Source: Cycas panzhihuaensis
Taxonomy: Eukaryota > Cycadophyta
Length of the DNA stretch: 64,000 bases
Assembly: GCA_023213395.1 (NCBI GenBank)
Contig: CM041465.1
Location: 162,137,741 to 162,201,740 of the forward strand
Direction: 5' to 3'
Positions within the stretch are counted from its first letter, which is position 1. Each line of letters starts with the position of its first letter. Below, one piece after another: positions 10,747 to 20,660 of this stretch. The position numbers were made by a program, and so were the translations under genes. The notes beneath the pieces were generated by a model, which was not told where the DNA came from, ran no database searches, and saw nothing but the letters and a program-made list of their open reading frames with translations.

Positions 10747-12200
10747 TAATTATGTCGGTGGATATTTAGGTCCCCGTAGTATGTATTTGGTCTTTGTTTA
10801 TTCGAAGCACATGACTCGTCATGTAGTTGGTGACTATATTTCCTAAGGTTTGTAACCACTGCACTTAGGACTATATCAACGCCTCCTATCTGCATTGCAA
10901 ACATATTGGATGTCAGTGGGTACTCACCAATTTTCAAGTTGATGTTTCTGCAGAATCCTCCGCAAGGTGCCGCCTTCCTGCTAGCAATTGAGACCGGAAG
11001 GTTTTAATGGTTCCACCTTGATTCCAGCTTTTGGGTCATTGGTCGTTGATAAAATTATGCGTGCTCCACTATCCACTCACACCGCTATTGGGGCTCCTTT
11101 CAGCATCCCTTCAAATCGTAGTGTTTGAGGTGCCGTGCTTTGACCTGTTATGGCTTGCGAGATATTTGAACATTTTCAGATCGACTTCTAGTAGTTCATC
11201 TAGGACAACTTCGTTCTGTTCATTGTTATCTTCTTTATCTGGGGCCGTATCTTCTTACATTTGTTCGGTATCTCAATTCTTCATTATTCAAAGATAAATA
11301 CCTTCTTTCCGGCATTGGTGCTCTCGATTCCATTTCCCTCCGCATTTGAAACAAGTACCTTTTTGTATGTGTTCTTGTCGTGTGGAGTTTTCCATTGTAT
11401 TCTTGATTGCAAGTGGAGCGTCACGATTTAACTCCCGACCTCGCGGTTCGTGTTAGATGGTGGAGCAAAATCCGTTCTACGCATCGAAGGTAGGCTGGTT
11501 TCTTTAATTTCGGCTTGACACATCGAGCGTGGTTTATGATTTCTTCTAATGCTCCATGTTCTTTGCGCTAATACCCGAATTTGATGGGGGCCTTGAGCCC
11601 GCTTATATATATGTCTCCCTTAGACATTCACGAGGAATGTTTGATGTAACCATACATTGTAACATCCGAAATTGTTCAGTATATTCGCGAATCGATCCTG
11701 TCTCACGATCTTGTCAATCGTGTCAAGTAATTCATAGACCAAGAGTCTTCATATTGGTTGATGATAGCTACTCAAATTTCTCCATTCCTCTTCTTGAGGT
11801 CCTTGCATCTTTTCCACCAATAATACCAATTCAAGGCTCGTCCATAGAGATGTAAGGAGGCAATGGGCACCATATCTATGCTTGGTGTTTTGTTTATCGC
11901 AGTATGTTTCCATTTGAAGTAGCCATGCTCTTATGTCCGTGTTTCTGGATCGAATTTTTCTAATGCAATCTTTGGTCCTCCTTGATTTACATTTCTTCGC
12001 TGAAAAACAATTCCTTCCTTAAACCTACTTTCTGGGTTCCCCTGATCTGTTTCTTGATCTGAGTCCTGTTCTGTTTTCGGACGAGCTATCTCTTGTTTAT
12101 CCAATCTTCCGTTTAAGTTCCTAATTTGTTGTGAAAGTTCTTCCATGACCGCTGTCAAGGTTTCTACTGCTTGTTCTTCTAAGTTGTGGGACCTCGGCAT
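10747..12200 (-). pseudogene. I gag and protease
   Basis: A start codon at 12200 (MPRSHNLEEQ) opens gag, followed by a Gln-rich coiled stretch and the KIALEKFDPET motif near 11950. The capsid is strongly decayed between 11930 and 11400. The zinc knuckle CFKCGGKWNREHQC lies near 11358-11317 and is the gypsy gag form. The aspartic protease active site VDSGA lies near 11075, with a stop just before it. Gag would package the element RNA and protease would cut the polyprotein. Multiple stops and shifts prevent either. Confidence 0.8.
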
Positions 12201-12318
12201 TTTGTTTTGTGGGCTGATTTTTCTGGATCTTAATTCCGTCTTGGCCCTTTCTGAATTGCTAGGGTGGGAGGGTGGGCCAAAATTTCCTTCCCCTTGTGAA
12301 AATTTCCCACTTCGGAAC

Positions 12319-12333
12319 GAAGCTCTGATACCA
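12319..12333 (-). other. Primer-binding site of I
   Basis: TGGTATCAGAGCTTC on the minus strand lies two bases inside the 5' LTR. It fits the 3' end of initiator tRNA-Met, the usual plant retrotransposon primer. Confidence 0.85.
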
Positions 12334-12335
12334 CT

Positions 12336-12954
12336 TGTAGCGAGTCCTTTACCCAATTGGACAGAAAATCGAGCAGAGTAGGGCGAATTCACAGACACAG
12401 AACAATAATAGAGAAAAAGGTCCACAGATGCTAAACCCAAATAGATCGAATTCACAAATGGCAAACACCTTTTGATCCAAAAGTATATCTTCAATTATAG
12501 GTTAAATACAAAATACGATACAAGAATGCACAAATTATAAGTAGAGCTCCAACAGAGTACCTGCACTGCCTGCCACAATCGCCAAACCCTTCGAGGCGGG
12601 GATCCTCCCAGAAATTGTAGCCCTAAGGCCGAAAATCTGCACTTGCCTTGAGGCTGAAAATGAAGAGAAGAGAGCTTCACCAAATTGATCCTTCGAATGA
12701 TCTCAAAATCCCTATATATAGGCGCAAAAACTGGGACAATATGAAGTCGGCCAGAGTAGGGAGGAGTGCGCTCAACATAATCATGAGAAGTCAGCTACAG
12801 CTTCTCAAAAACTGGCAGGCTATCTTTAAATGGTCATAACTTTTGATAGGGATGTCGGAATTGACTTTCGTCTGAACCGTTGGAATCGTCGTTCAGAGGC
12901 CTATCATTTGAATGCTTATATGCTATCACTTTGACCATATTTTGGAGTGCTACA
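12336..12954 (-). repeat. 5' LTR of I, with TATA box
   Basis: The 619-bp LTR drives minus-strand transcription. The CCTATATATAGG box at about 12711-12722 is the likely TATA element, with the start expected about 30 bp to the left. It is a near copy of 7278-7892. Confidence 0.93.
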
Positions 12955-14190
12955 GACACATGGAACATATTATGAATTTGAAGATTCAGTGGCAAGGGAA
13001 GCTTATAGGCAACTTGTCCAATTCACTCTAAGATCTCGAATGGACAATAATATCTTGGCGAGAGCTTCTTACACAAATCTAAGTTGAGCCAATTGTGTTT
13101 GGATCTTACCCATAGGGATACATGATAACCAACTTGAAATTTCCTTGTTGTTCTCTTTAGGTTTGCATAGCTCTTCTACCTATCTTGAGCTACCTTAAAT
13201 TGCTTTCTAATGCTAACTACTTGCCTCCTCATTTCTTGTAGCATTTTTGGCCCTAACATGTGCCTATCTTCTAGATTTTCTTAACTAAGAGATATGTTAC
13301 AATTTCTATCATACGATGCCTCAAAAGGGCTCATACCCATGGAGGGATGAGTTGCATCATTGTAGGCAAATTCAGTCAAATGTAGGTGGTTTTCCTAGTT
13401 GCTTGGTTGTTCCATTATGTACATTCGTAGCAAGTCTTCTAGCACTTGGTTCACTCTCCTTGTTTTCTCATCAGTTTCAGGATGGTAGGTTGTGCTAAAC
13501 TTTAACTTTGTGTCCAATTTTTGGAACATGGATCTCAAAAACTTTGAAGTGAATTTAGCATTTCTATTTGATACAATGGCCTTAAGCACAACATGTACTC
13601 TCATTATCTCCTCCATAAAGATAGCAACAACATCTGAAGCAGTATGGGTAGTGTGAATAAGGATGAAATGTGTTGACTTTGTCAATTTATCTACCACTAC
13701 CATAACGGCATCATGTTGTTAGAAACTCTTGAGCCAACCTACGATAAAGTCCATATTAAGCTTGTTTCTTCACTGCTTCATAAGTCTTGTGGTAACCTAG
13801 ATGGCTTGCTTATGGTATAACACAGGCTTCATGGATGATTAATTCCCGGATGTCTGAATCCTAAGATACATAGATTCTCTATTGATAGTTTAGCACACCA
13901 TTTTCCATCATTTGGTAACCTACATATTTTTGTATAACTCTGGCATCTTCTTGATCTTGAGTTTGCTGGCTTTGTAAGACTTCCCTTATTTTCTTGTAAA
14001 ATTTCATTATTCTCACATGCTTTTAAGATAGAGTCTGTCAAACTAAACTATTACACACTTATAACAGCAATATATTGACATTGATTCAATGCAACAACCA
14101 CCTTATTCTCCTTTCTCTTGATGTATTGTGGCTAGAAATCAAACCCGCACAAGTATTCCATCTATCTACATTGCCTTGCATTTAGATGTG
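12955..14190 (-). pseudogene. H integrase and end of RNase H
   Basis: The minus strand begins at 14185 with HLNARQCR and MEYLCGFDF, the end of the RNase H/connection region continued from 40546. Integrase follows, with VVVDKLTKSTHF near 13700, VSNRNAKFTSKF near 13570 and a YHPETDEKT motif near 13480. The catalytic Asp in the SDRD-type motif reads Asn, and the catalytic Glu in the TE-type motif is lost. The C-terminal part ends YKLPLPLNLQIHNMFHVS at 12960, where insert I interrupts. Stops occur throughout. Confidence 0.85.
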
Positions 14191-14293
14191 TGTTGTGGCT
14201 GGCACATTTTGATATGAGTATTAGATGTTATGTTAACAAAGGGATTAGTTGAGTCAAGTAGTTGGAGGTCGTTATAAAGCGACGTTTCGAAAG

Positions 14294-14351
<58 letters not shown>

Positions 14352-14468
14352 TAGTAAAATTAGATGGGAGGCATGCGATATTACGCATCTAGACACCAGT
14401 GGGCGGTACGAAACTAGTGTGGGATGACCATCTTTTATTTTCATTGTACATGATCTGGTATTGTAATC
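14191..14468 (+). repeat. 5' LTR of G, first part
   Basis: It begins TGTTGTGGCTGGCACATTTT after the ATGTG duplication and matches the G 3' LTR from 40158 onward. It contains an expanded AT microsatellite. It breaks at TAATC, where A is inserted; the rest of the LTR is at 31713-31868. Confidence 0.9.
14296..14348. repeat. (TA)n microsatellite
   Basis: An almost pure TA run of about 53 bp sits where the 3' LTR copy has only a short ATATATAT stretch near 40257. The expansion explains most of the length difference between the two G LTRs. Confidence 0.95.
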
Positions 14469-14642
14469 TGTTAGAATATAATGTCTAATCCTTTTGTATA
14501 TTAATGACACGTGTCATTATGCTATGTATCGGTTACAAAGTAGTTCCAGAGGATTACAAACCCTAATTGTATATATATACTCATATACTCTCAATAAGAT
14601 CATCAAGTATTCTTTATCAGCCATTGTAGCATCAATCCTACA
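14469..14642 (+). repeat. 5' LTR of A
   Basis: TGTTAGAATATAATG to ATCAATCCTACA. It contains a perfect 18-bp palindrome with a G-box core at 14502-14519 and a TATATATATAC box at 14570-14580 that can serve as TATA element. CTCTCAATAAGATCATCAAG near the end may hold the transcript start and polyadenylation region. Confidence 0.95.
14502..14519. promoter_or_regulatory. Palindromic G-box in A LTR
   Basis: TAATGACACGTGTCATTA is a perfect 18-bp palindrome centred on CACGTG, the plant bZIP/bHLH target. In the 3' LTR (near 31567-31584) the core reads CACGTC, so only the 5' copy is perfect. Confidence 0.6.
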
Positions 14643-14656
14643 TGGTATCAGAGCCA
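14643..14656 (+). other. Primer-binding site of A
   Basis: TGGTATCAGAGCCA directly follows the LTR and is the initiator tRNA-Met site. Confidence 0.9.
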
Positions 14657-15735
14657 TTTTAGGTCTAGATCTTGTCTGGAGAAATATTTCCATATGACTG
14701 TACGGACAGGTCCGTACAACCAGTATGGTCAAAAACATTTTCGTCTCAGAATTTGATGAAATTTCACCTGGAAGGGCGCCTCGACCTGCTCTTCACTTTT
14801 CCCCAAAGGATCAAACTCAAATTTTGCCATTTTAATGCCCTAAAGACTGCCCGCAGTCATACGATCACCATTGGAGACTTTTGCTCGTTTCTCACCGTAC
14901 GAATGTCTATACTGGGAAAACCCGGTATCAATAGAAAGCCCCTGGCATAAGCTTTCCATTGATATATGACTCGAAGGCCTTCTCCTTCAGATCCAAAAGA
15001 AATCAACAAAATCATGAAAAACCCTAGCCGCCCATTGGAGTTTCGTCTGGCTTTTTTTCCTCACTGAGAGTTCCATTCAAAAAAATAGTTGCAGATTGGG
15101 AATCTACACATCAAGGCCGTTCTTTTGACACCTCTTTTAGAGCATTTCGAGAAAGTTGATTTTTTGACTCATTTATTGTGCAGTATCGCCATCTGTATAG
15201 CTTTCAACAATAGTTTTTAATCTCAGGAAAGCACTCAAAAAACCTCCTTGCTATATTTTCCTTGTTTTGACTAAGTATTTTTGTCTCTTTCATTTCTTAA
15301 AAAATATATTAAAAAAGGAGATATATTTGTTGCACTTGCCTTCTTCTTCTTCCAGAGGTAGATAACACTGCTTGGTAGCTACCCGTTCCCAACCTTAGAG
15401 ACCCTGTTCCGGGGGTCTATAAAAATCGCGTTGGGTCTGTCGTTCTTAGCTAAGCACGTTGGGAGTTTGGAACCATCGTGTGAAGTGAGGGGAACCAAAA
15501 GGACCCAATACCCAAGCCTCAAACAAAACTCGCTCACGGATTTGAGCCTCCACGTATCGAAAGGTATATAAGAGGACCCTATAGGACCTTGAGTCCAACT
15601 TAGATTAGGGAGCTCGACCGACTGCCGAAGCCTCATAGTGCAGTGGTTAGCGGTTAGCGCCACGAAGCTCCCTATCTCAAATCTCCATTGGAGGTTTATC
15701 GACAGGCCTACGAGTCTAGGTAATCCCGTGTCTAG
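14657..15735 (+). other. Untranslated leader of A
   Basis: This is a 1.1-kb leader with no credible gene. At 14699-14718 it has a perfect 9-bp hairpin, TGTACGGAC-AG-GTCCGTACA, related to hairpins in the leaders of C and E. Between 15634 and 15690 it has a tRNA-like stretch with an A-box-like TAGTGCAGTGG and a weak B-box-like TCAAATCTCC, possibly an old SINE head. Confidence 0.7.
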
Positions 15736-16560
15736 ACATGATAGAATTACTCAACTCACTGGTGATAACTATGAATCATGGAAGACCAAGATGAGATCTA
15801 TGCTAGTGGCTTAGGGTGCATGGGACTAGATAGAGAGCATCAAACCTAAGCCTGTAGACACTACTGAAAAGAAGGTACACATGGAACAAAAAGGTCTTGC
15901 ACTTGCCTTAATAACTCGCTGCCTGCACTCCATCCTACCTCACATAGCTGGCACCACCACTCCTCATGAAGCCTGGACCACATTGAAGACCTTATATGCC
16001 CAGACAAACACAGCTCGTGTCATGGCACTCAAATGCCAAATGGCTACCCTAAGGATGTCTGAATTAGAAGACTTCACCTCCTTTCTTGGACGATTCAACC
16101 TACTTTATGAAAACCTAGTGTCAATTGGAGTGAGTTATTCAGATGGTGACCTCATTGATCTTATTATACACAAACTTCCTGCCCAATTCCGGAACTTTAT
16201 TACATCTTACAAGTTGACGGCAGAAATTGCACAGCCTTCATTCACTACTGTTTGTGGCCAACTTCTACATCATGAGCAGACTGAAACCAATCTTGAAAAC
16301 AAATTGGAAAATGCATTTTCATCCAGAGTGAGTATGCAAGGTAGGGGCACCACCAACAGAGGAGTTTTTCGTGGATTAGACCGAGGGAGAAGACGACCCA
16401 CACATTATACGCCTAGTAGAGGATGATCTTCTCCTTGCACTCACCCCATCCAATACTCGGGAGGATGACTTGGTCACCAAATCATCTGCTATTATTGTGG
16501 AAAAACTGGTCACTACACCACCGACTGTCGTCACTGCAAAGCTGACATAGAAAGGGGATT
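15736..16560 (+). pseudogene. A gag
   Basis: The frame opens near 15737 with ITQLTGDNYESWKTKM, the usual copia gag N-terminus, but no ATG is in place. It continues through 15881-16426, which covers the capsid (HEAWTTLKTLYAQ, LKCQMATLRM, LPAQFRNFITSY). The zinc knuckle CYYCGKTGHYTTDC is at 16487-16528. Gag would form the particle that packages the RNA. Two stops in the first 120 bases and one after the Arg/Gly-rich region disable it. Confidence 0.85.
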
Positions 16561-16920
16561 ATAGCTTCAAGTAGCTACTCAGAACAACCTGATAGAAAGG
16601 AGTCAATTGAAGAAGAAGAAAAAGAGACCGCATTTGTAACAACTCTTTCCTCAGCAGTAAAGAACAAAAATCATGATGATTGGTTTATAGACTCTGGAGC
16701 TTCTAGACACATGATCCACAAGCGAGCTTGGTTCAACAACATAAGCCCTTCTCAAAATTGCGGCTCAGTTGAACTTGGAGATGACACCGCCCATCCAATA
16801 CAAGGACATGGAACAATTCCTATTACCTTGCTAAATGGAAACACTGAAAAAGTTGGCCGTGTGCTCTATGTGCCAGGAATGACAAAAAACATGTTATCTA
16901 TATCTCAGCTAACAGACAAT
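16561..16920 (+). pseudogene. A protease
   Basis: The acidic linker is followed by DWFIDSGASRHM near 16680, the intact copia aspartic protease site. The flap and C-terminal motifs VELGDDT, GRVLYVPGM and MLSISQLTDN run to 16920. The frame is cut there by the TRIM-like element and B, and resumes at 30030 with NKL and FDGDGCVIFD. Confidence 0.9.
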
Positions 16921-17220
16921 TGTTATGGGCCGCCGTTACACCAAAAGCCCTGGGGTTATTTGGGAAGAGGACTTCTTCATGATAGTTAGTGTCACGCGCT
17001 CTAACACTCCCCCGTTATGAGGAGTCGACTATACCTACACAGCATGCATGTCCACCATGACGTTCCTTGTATCTCTGGGTGCGCTACCGCGGTACACAAG
17101 ACCGGTTTTGAGCCCTGGTCGCTTTGATACCACTTATCACGGGCCGCCGTTACACCAAAAGCCTCGGGGTTATTTGGGAAGAGGACTTCCTCGTGATAGT
17201 TAGCGTCATGTGCTCCAAAT
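16921..17220 (-). mobile_element. TRIM-like miniature LTR element
   Basis: A 300-bp minus-strand element with 80-86-bp direct terminal repeats (16921-17006 and about 17135-17220) around a non-coding core of about 130 bp. On the minus strand the 5' repeat is followed by TGGTATCAAAGC, a tRNA-Met PBS (complement at 17122-17133). The 3' repeat is preceded by the GGGGGAG purine tract (complement near 17007-17013). It encodes nothing and would need enzymes from another element. ACAAT at 16916-16920 and ACAAC at 30030-30034 look like one duplication enclosing both this element and B. Confidence 0.8.
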
Positions 17221-17518
17221 TGAAAAGGGTTAATGTCACAAGGTCATTACATTAGTTGATTATTTCTAAAAAGGGTCTTAAGTGAACTTTAAATTAGATC
17301 ACTTAAGTGAAATGCACTTTCATGTGCATTATGTGTAGTTTCATTTCACCTAACTCTAATGCTCCCTCTCTCAATATAAAAGTAAAAGCTCAATGGAGGA
17401 GTCTCATTCTTACCTCCCCATTTTGTGAGAGCTACTTTCTTTCTCTCAAGTCTCTCTTGCTCCCATGTTTGCCTTTGTGTTTAGTGCATGGAGATGAAGG
17501 ATAGATCCACTCTTTTCA
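17221..17518 (+). repeat. 5' LTR of B
   Basis: It is nearly identical to 29752-30029 apart from the ~20-bp length difference near 17285. A CTCTCAATATAAAAGTAAAAG segment near 17371 contains the likely TATA element. Confidence 0.9.
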
Positions 17519-17532
17519 TGGGGTATCAGAGC
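17519..17532 (+). other. Primer-binding site of B
   Basis: TGGGGTATCAGAGC follows the LTR; it is the tRNA-Met site with two extra Gs after TGG. Confidence 0.75.
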
Positions 17533-18908
17533 TTGCTTCCTTCATATTCCTCACTTGCACTTGCAATGGAGCCATCACTTCCTTCTCCCCCACAGAAGGA
17601 GATTGTGAAAGTGGATTTAGAAACATTTTCAAGTTACTATCATAACATATTTTGTATTGTTTGCTTTCCCTTTCTCTTTTGTAGGTTTGGAAGCACAATA
17701 CAAAGAGTTGTAAGGCCCAAGGATTCCAATCCTTTGGTGGCCATTCATGCCATCTCATTCTTCTTTTCTTTCCCCTCTTTTTGTCCATTTAACAAGGGGA
17801 AATGTTGCCGAAATTTTTTTTAGCTTTTAGAAGAATGATTGTAAGGGGAGGTTCTACCGAATTTTCTTAAAGAATTTGGAGCTATTTAAAATATCCATCA
17901 TTGTATGCTCTCACCTTGCCTATATTAGGACCCTGGTAGTCAAAAAATGATAGAAATTTCATATGGTATTATGTGTTAATGAAATATTAGCAAATTAAAA
18001 TTTCTGCAGAAATAAAATTTGCTTGTTGAACTTCACAAGTCTGCAAACTCTTCTACAGTGCTGCAGTTGACGTGATTCCAATTGTTAAAGATGAGGCTCT
18101 GAGTCTACTTTCCAACACAAAAATCGGCACCCAATTTCGATGTCGTATGAGGAAGTTATTACTGTTTTAGTGAACAACAATTATTTTTAGTAAGAATTCT
18201 GCAAAAATATAATCTCCTAACTTTGCGAGGCTTCCAAAAACTTTCCAGAACTCATTTGGACCTAATTCCACTTCCTAAAGATGAAGCTCTGAGTCTAGTT
18301 TGCAGCACAAAAACCGGCACTCCATTTCATCTTCGTGGGAAAAAGTTATTTCTGATTTAGTGAAGCATATTTTTTCTTGTATTTAAAAAAAAGGTGAAGA
18401 AATTTTCTTCCTTCTTTTTATAAGGCTTAAAAGTTTATTGTAAAAGTGAGAAAAAAAAAACACCTGGATTGGAGCAATATCTAGTGTCCTCACTCACTTA
18501 TTAGCATTGCATTTCAGCACTCCAAAATCACTCAAAGCAAGCACTCTAAAGACACTCCAAGCGAGCACTCCAAAAGTAGTCCAAGAAAGCATTCTATTTT
18601 CAGTTAAATGTGTGTTTGATGCAATTCGATAATCTTTTCACTCTTCCTAAAAGGAATACATCACATACATTATTTTCTGCCATCTTGTGCCTATTCACAG
18701 ACTCGCCAAGGTTGAGATACCTTGGTTGGCAGAATGTCGTGCCATAAGCGAGGTGTGGGTTTCAAGTTGGGACTGAACTAAATCGAAATATTGGTGAGGT
18801 TTGGTTAGCCATACCATTGTGCTTTAATCAGGGATCATCCTACTAACCAATTGGGAAAACTGAAAACTTTAATACAAGATTAAAATATACCCGATCCAAT
18901 ATCCGTCA
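17533..18908 (+). other. Leader of B, first part, with tandem repeats
   Basis: There is no gene in this 1.4 kb. Two diverged copies of a ~185-bp segment lie at about 18067-18178 and 18252-18366 and share AAAGATGARGCTCTGAGTCTA and ATTTCRWCKTCG blocks. A 24-bp array follows at 18516-18598. The leader is interrupted by C at CGTCA and continues at 24128. Confidence 0.7.
18516..18598. repeat. 24-bp tandem repeat, 3.5 copies
   Basis: Units start at 18516, 18540, 18564 and 18588 (partial). Each begins AGCACTCYAAA and ends with a CAAGCA/CAAGAA-type block. The period is exactly 24 bp and units differ by several bases. Confidence 0.85.
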
Positions 18909-19124
18909 TGTTGAGATATAATGTTTTATTTAGGATAGAAAAGGGGGGCCATGTTGGACCCACCCTTAAATACTCTTATGAGATCTTGCCACTTGGCAGA
19001 ATTTGAGTGATCGGTTACATTAGTGGTTGTAACCAACTCATAACTCTTGTATACTTAAGCAAATTGAATCTCAATAGAAAGGACAATTCTATTTTCTGTC
19101 AATTCTTGGCTTTGGTTTTCAACA
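18909..19124 (+). repeat. 5' LTR of C
   Basis: TGTTGAGATATAATG to GGTTTTCAACA; near copy at 23908-24122. CTTGTATACTTAAGC near 19048 is the best TATA-like position. Confidence 0.95.
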
Positions 19125-19139
19125 TGGTATCAGAGCAGG
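19125..19139 (+). other. Primer-binding site of C
   Basis: TGGTATCAGAGCAGG directly after the LTR is the initiator tRNA-Met site and is identical to that of D. Confidence 0.9.
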
Positions 19140-19818
19140 CCTGTTTAACCTAGTCTCTCTTCTTCTGGTGAATTCCTTCTGTCAAATCATCTTAGTTAAG
19201 AGTGCAAAAGAAGATTAAAGCAGAGGACAGTTTTTTGAAAGTTAAAGATCACAAATTTTTTCAGTATACAGAACCGTACGGACTTGTATGGAATTATACA
19301 GACGACAAAATTTTAAAGTACTCGGATCGAAGTGAAATTTTGTGGGGAGGTAGATCTGAAGACGCTGAGCACACTTTTCTTCTGGAGCAAGTCCGTCTGA
19401 GGTCATTTCGTAGGCCAAAAAGCCCCCGAACCAGTCTGCGCATTTTTCTAGAGATTTTCTCAGAAATCTCATCGATTTGCGATATAAATCGGGTAAATCT
19501 ATCCCAAATCGTCTGTAGCATCAGTACTTCGAGTTTGGAACTCATTTCGAAGGATTTAATTCAGTATATTTTCAGATTTTTTCTCAAAACTGAAATTTGC
19601 CCTAGCCGCCGTTTTCCATTTAAACCCAAATTTCTCTCATTTGAAAAAGAATTTTGAGAATCCGTCTTCAGATCCCGAACGGCGCCTGAAATATCTACGT
19701 TTTGAGGTGCACTTCTTTTTTGGCCGTACAATTAGGGTTTTGTACGGAATTCAAACTGTTGTCACAATTCCGTCTGTTACAGACGAGCCTCTAGAACAGG
19801 TTTTGATTAGAAAAAAAT
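19140..19818 (+). other. Leader of C with hairpins
   Basis: It is untranslated. CCGTACGG at 19274-19281 lies near the PBS. CCGTACA/TGTACGG (19724-19730 and 19741-19747) and CGTCTG/CAGACG (19771-19785) lie shortly before gag. An open frame at 19202-19657 has no recognisable domain; I treat it as leader. Confidence 0.6.
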
Positions 19819-20660
19819 ATGTCTTCTTCTCTCATTACCCTGCCTGAACCCGAAAAATTGACTGGTGCAAATTACCATGTGTGGAAAATCAAAATGGAAA
19901 CCATTCTGAGGATGAAAGACGCCTGAAATTCTTGTCAAGGAACGGAAAATCGTCCTTCTACTGGTGATGACAAATTGAAAAGCTGGATTGAAAGGAATAA
20001 CATGGGTAGTCTCATTCTAAAAATGTCCATTTCAGACTCTATCCTTATGTTGAAAAATTGAACCAGGCTTCTGAAATCTAGAAATGTCTGGAAAACCTAT
20101 ATGGTCAAAAGAATAAGGCGAGGATAATCACACTCAAAGAAGAGTTGTACAAACTCCATATGAAAGAAAACGAAGAAGTGGAAGAATTTATGCATAAAAT
20201 CATCACTGTGAGAAATAATCTTCGAAAGTCTTTGGAGGCATAATATCTGAACAAGATCTTGTAGAAATTGTAACAGCAAGGCTGCCAAAATCTTTTGATA
20301 CCATTGTTAACACTATCATTGACAGTGATAGGTTAGATAAATTAACTCTTGATGAATCGGTCTGCTTTGTTAAGGCAGAGCAGAGAAACAAAAGATATGA
20401 AAATACAATAGAGTTAGAAGATGCATTTGCATCCAAATTGAATCTTGGGCAAAGGGGAAGACAACAATTTCGTGCACCAAGCAGGATGTCAGATTCCAGA
20501 GGTCGAGGACGTTGGTCAAACTCCAGAGGACGAGGACGCAGCAGAGAAAATAGAATATGCTACCACTGTGGGCGAACTGGACACTTCGCCAACAATTGTA
20601 GGATCTTCGACATATGCGACTATCATGCAGACGAGTGGACACTATCCTTATCGGTGTCCA
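19819..20660 (+). pseudogene. C gag
   Basis: ATG at 19819 opens MSSSLITLPEPEKLTGANYH and VWKIKMETIL, the copia gag start. A stop follows at about 19924 and a frameshift occurs near 20100-20240. The later part has the LPKSFDTIVNTI motif, an Arg/Gly-rich stretch and the zinc knuckle CYHCGRTGHFANNC near 20560. A second, damaged knuckle follows near 20620. Gag would assemble the particle. Confidence 0.85.

Larger units (their letters stand above)
7278..12954 (-). mobile_element. Gypsy element I, complete with both LTRs
   Basis: Minus-strand Ty3/gypsy element of 5.7 kb with LTRs at 7278-7892 and 12336-12954, flanked by a perfect GACAC duplication (7273-7277 and 12955-12959). It interrupts the H pol frame between FHV and SLLKK. 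The order on the minus strand is LTR, PBS, gag, protease, RT, RNase H, integrase, PPT, LTR. The LTRs differ by very roughly 3-4 percent by eye. Frameshifts in RT and integrase make it non-autonomous now. Confidence 0.93.

Noticed and set aside
15634-15690. Functional tRNA gene
   Set aside because: Box-like words are present but I could not fold acceptor, D, anticodon and T arms.
19202-19657. Open frame of 151 codons in the C leader
   Set aside because: It starts in the middle of the leader before gag, has no domain and is not matched by a frame in the E leader as far as I can see.
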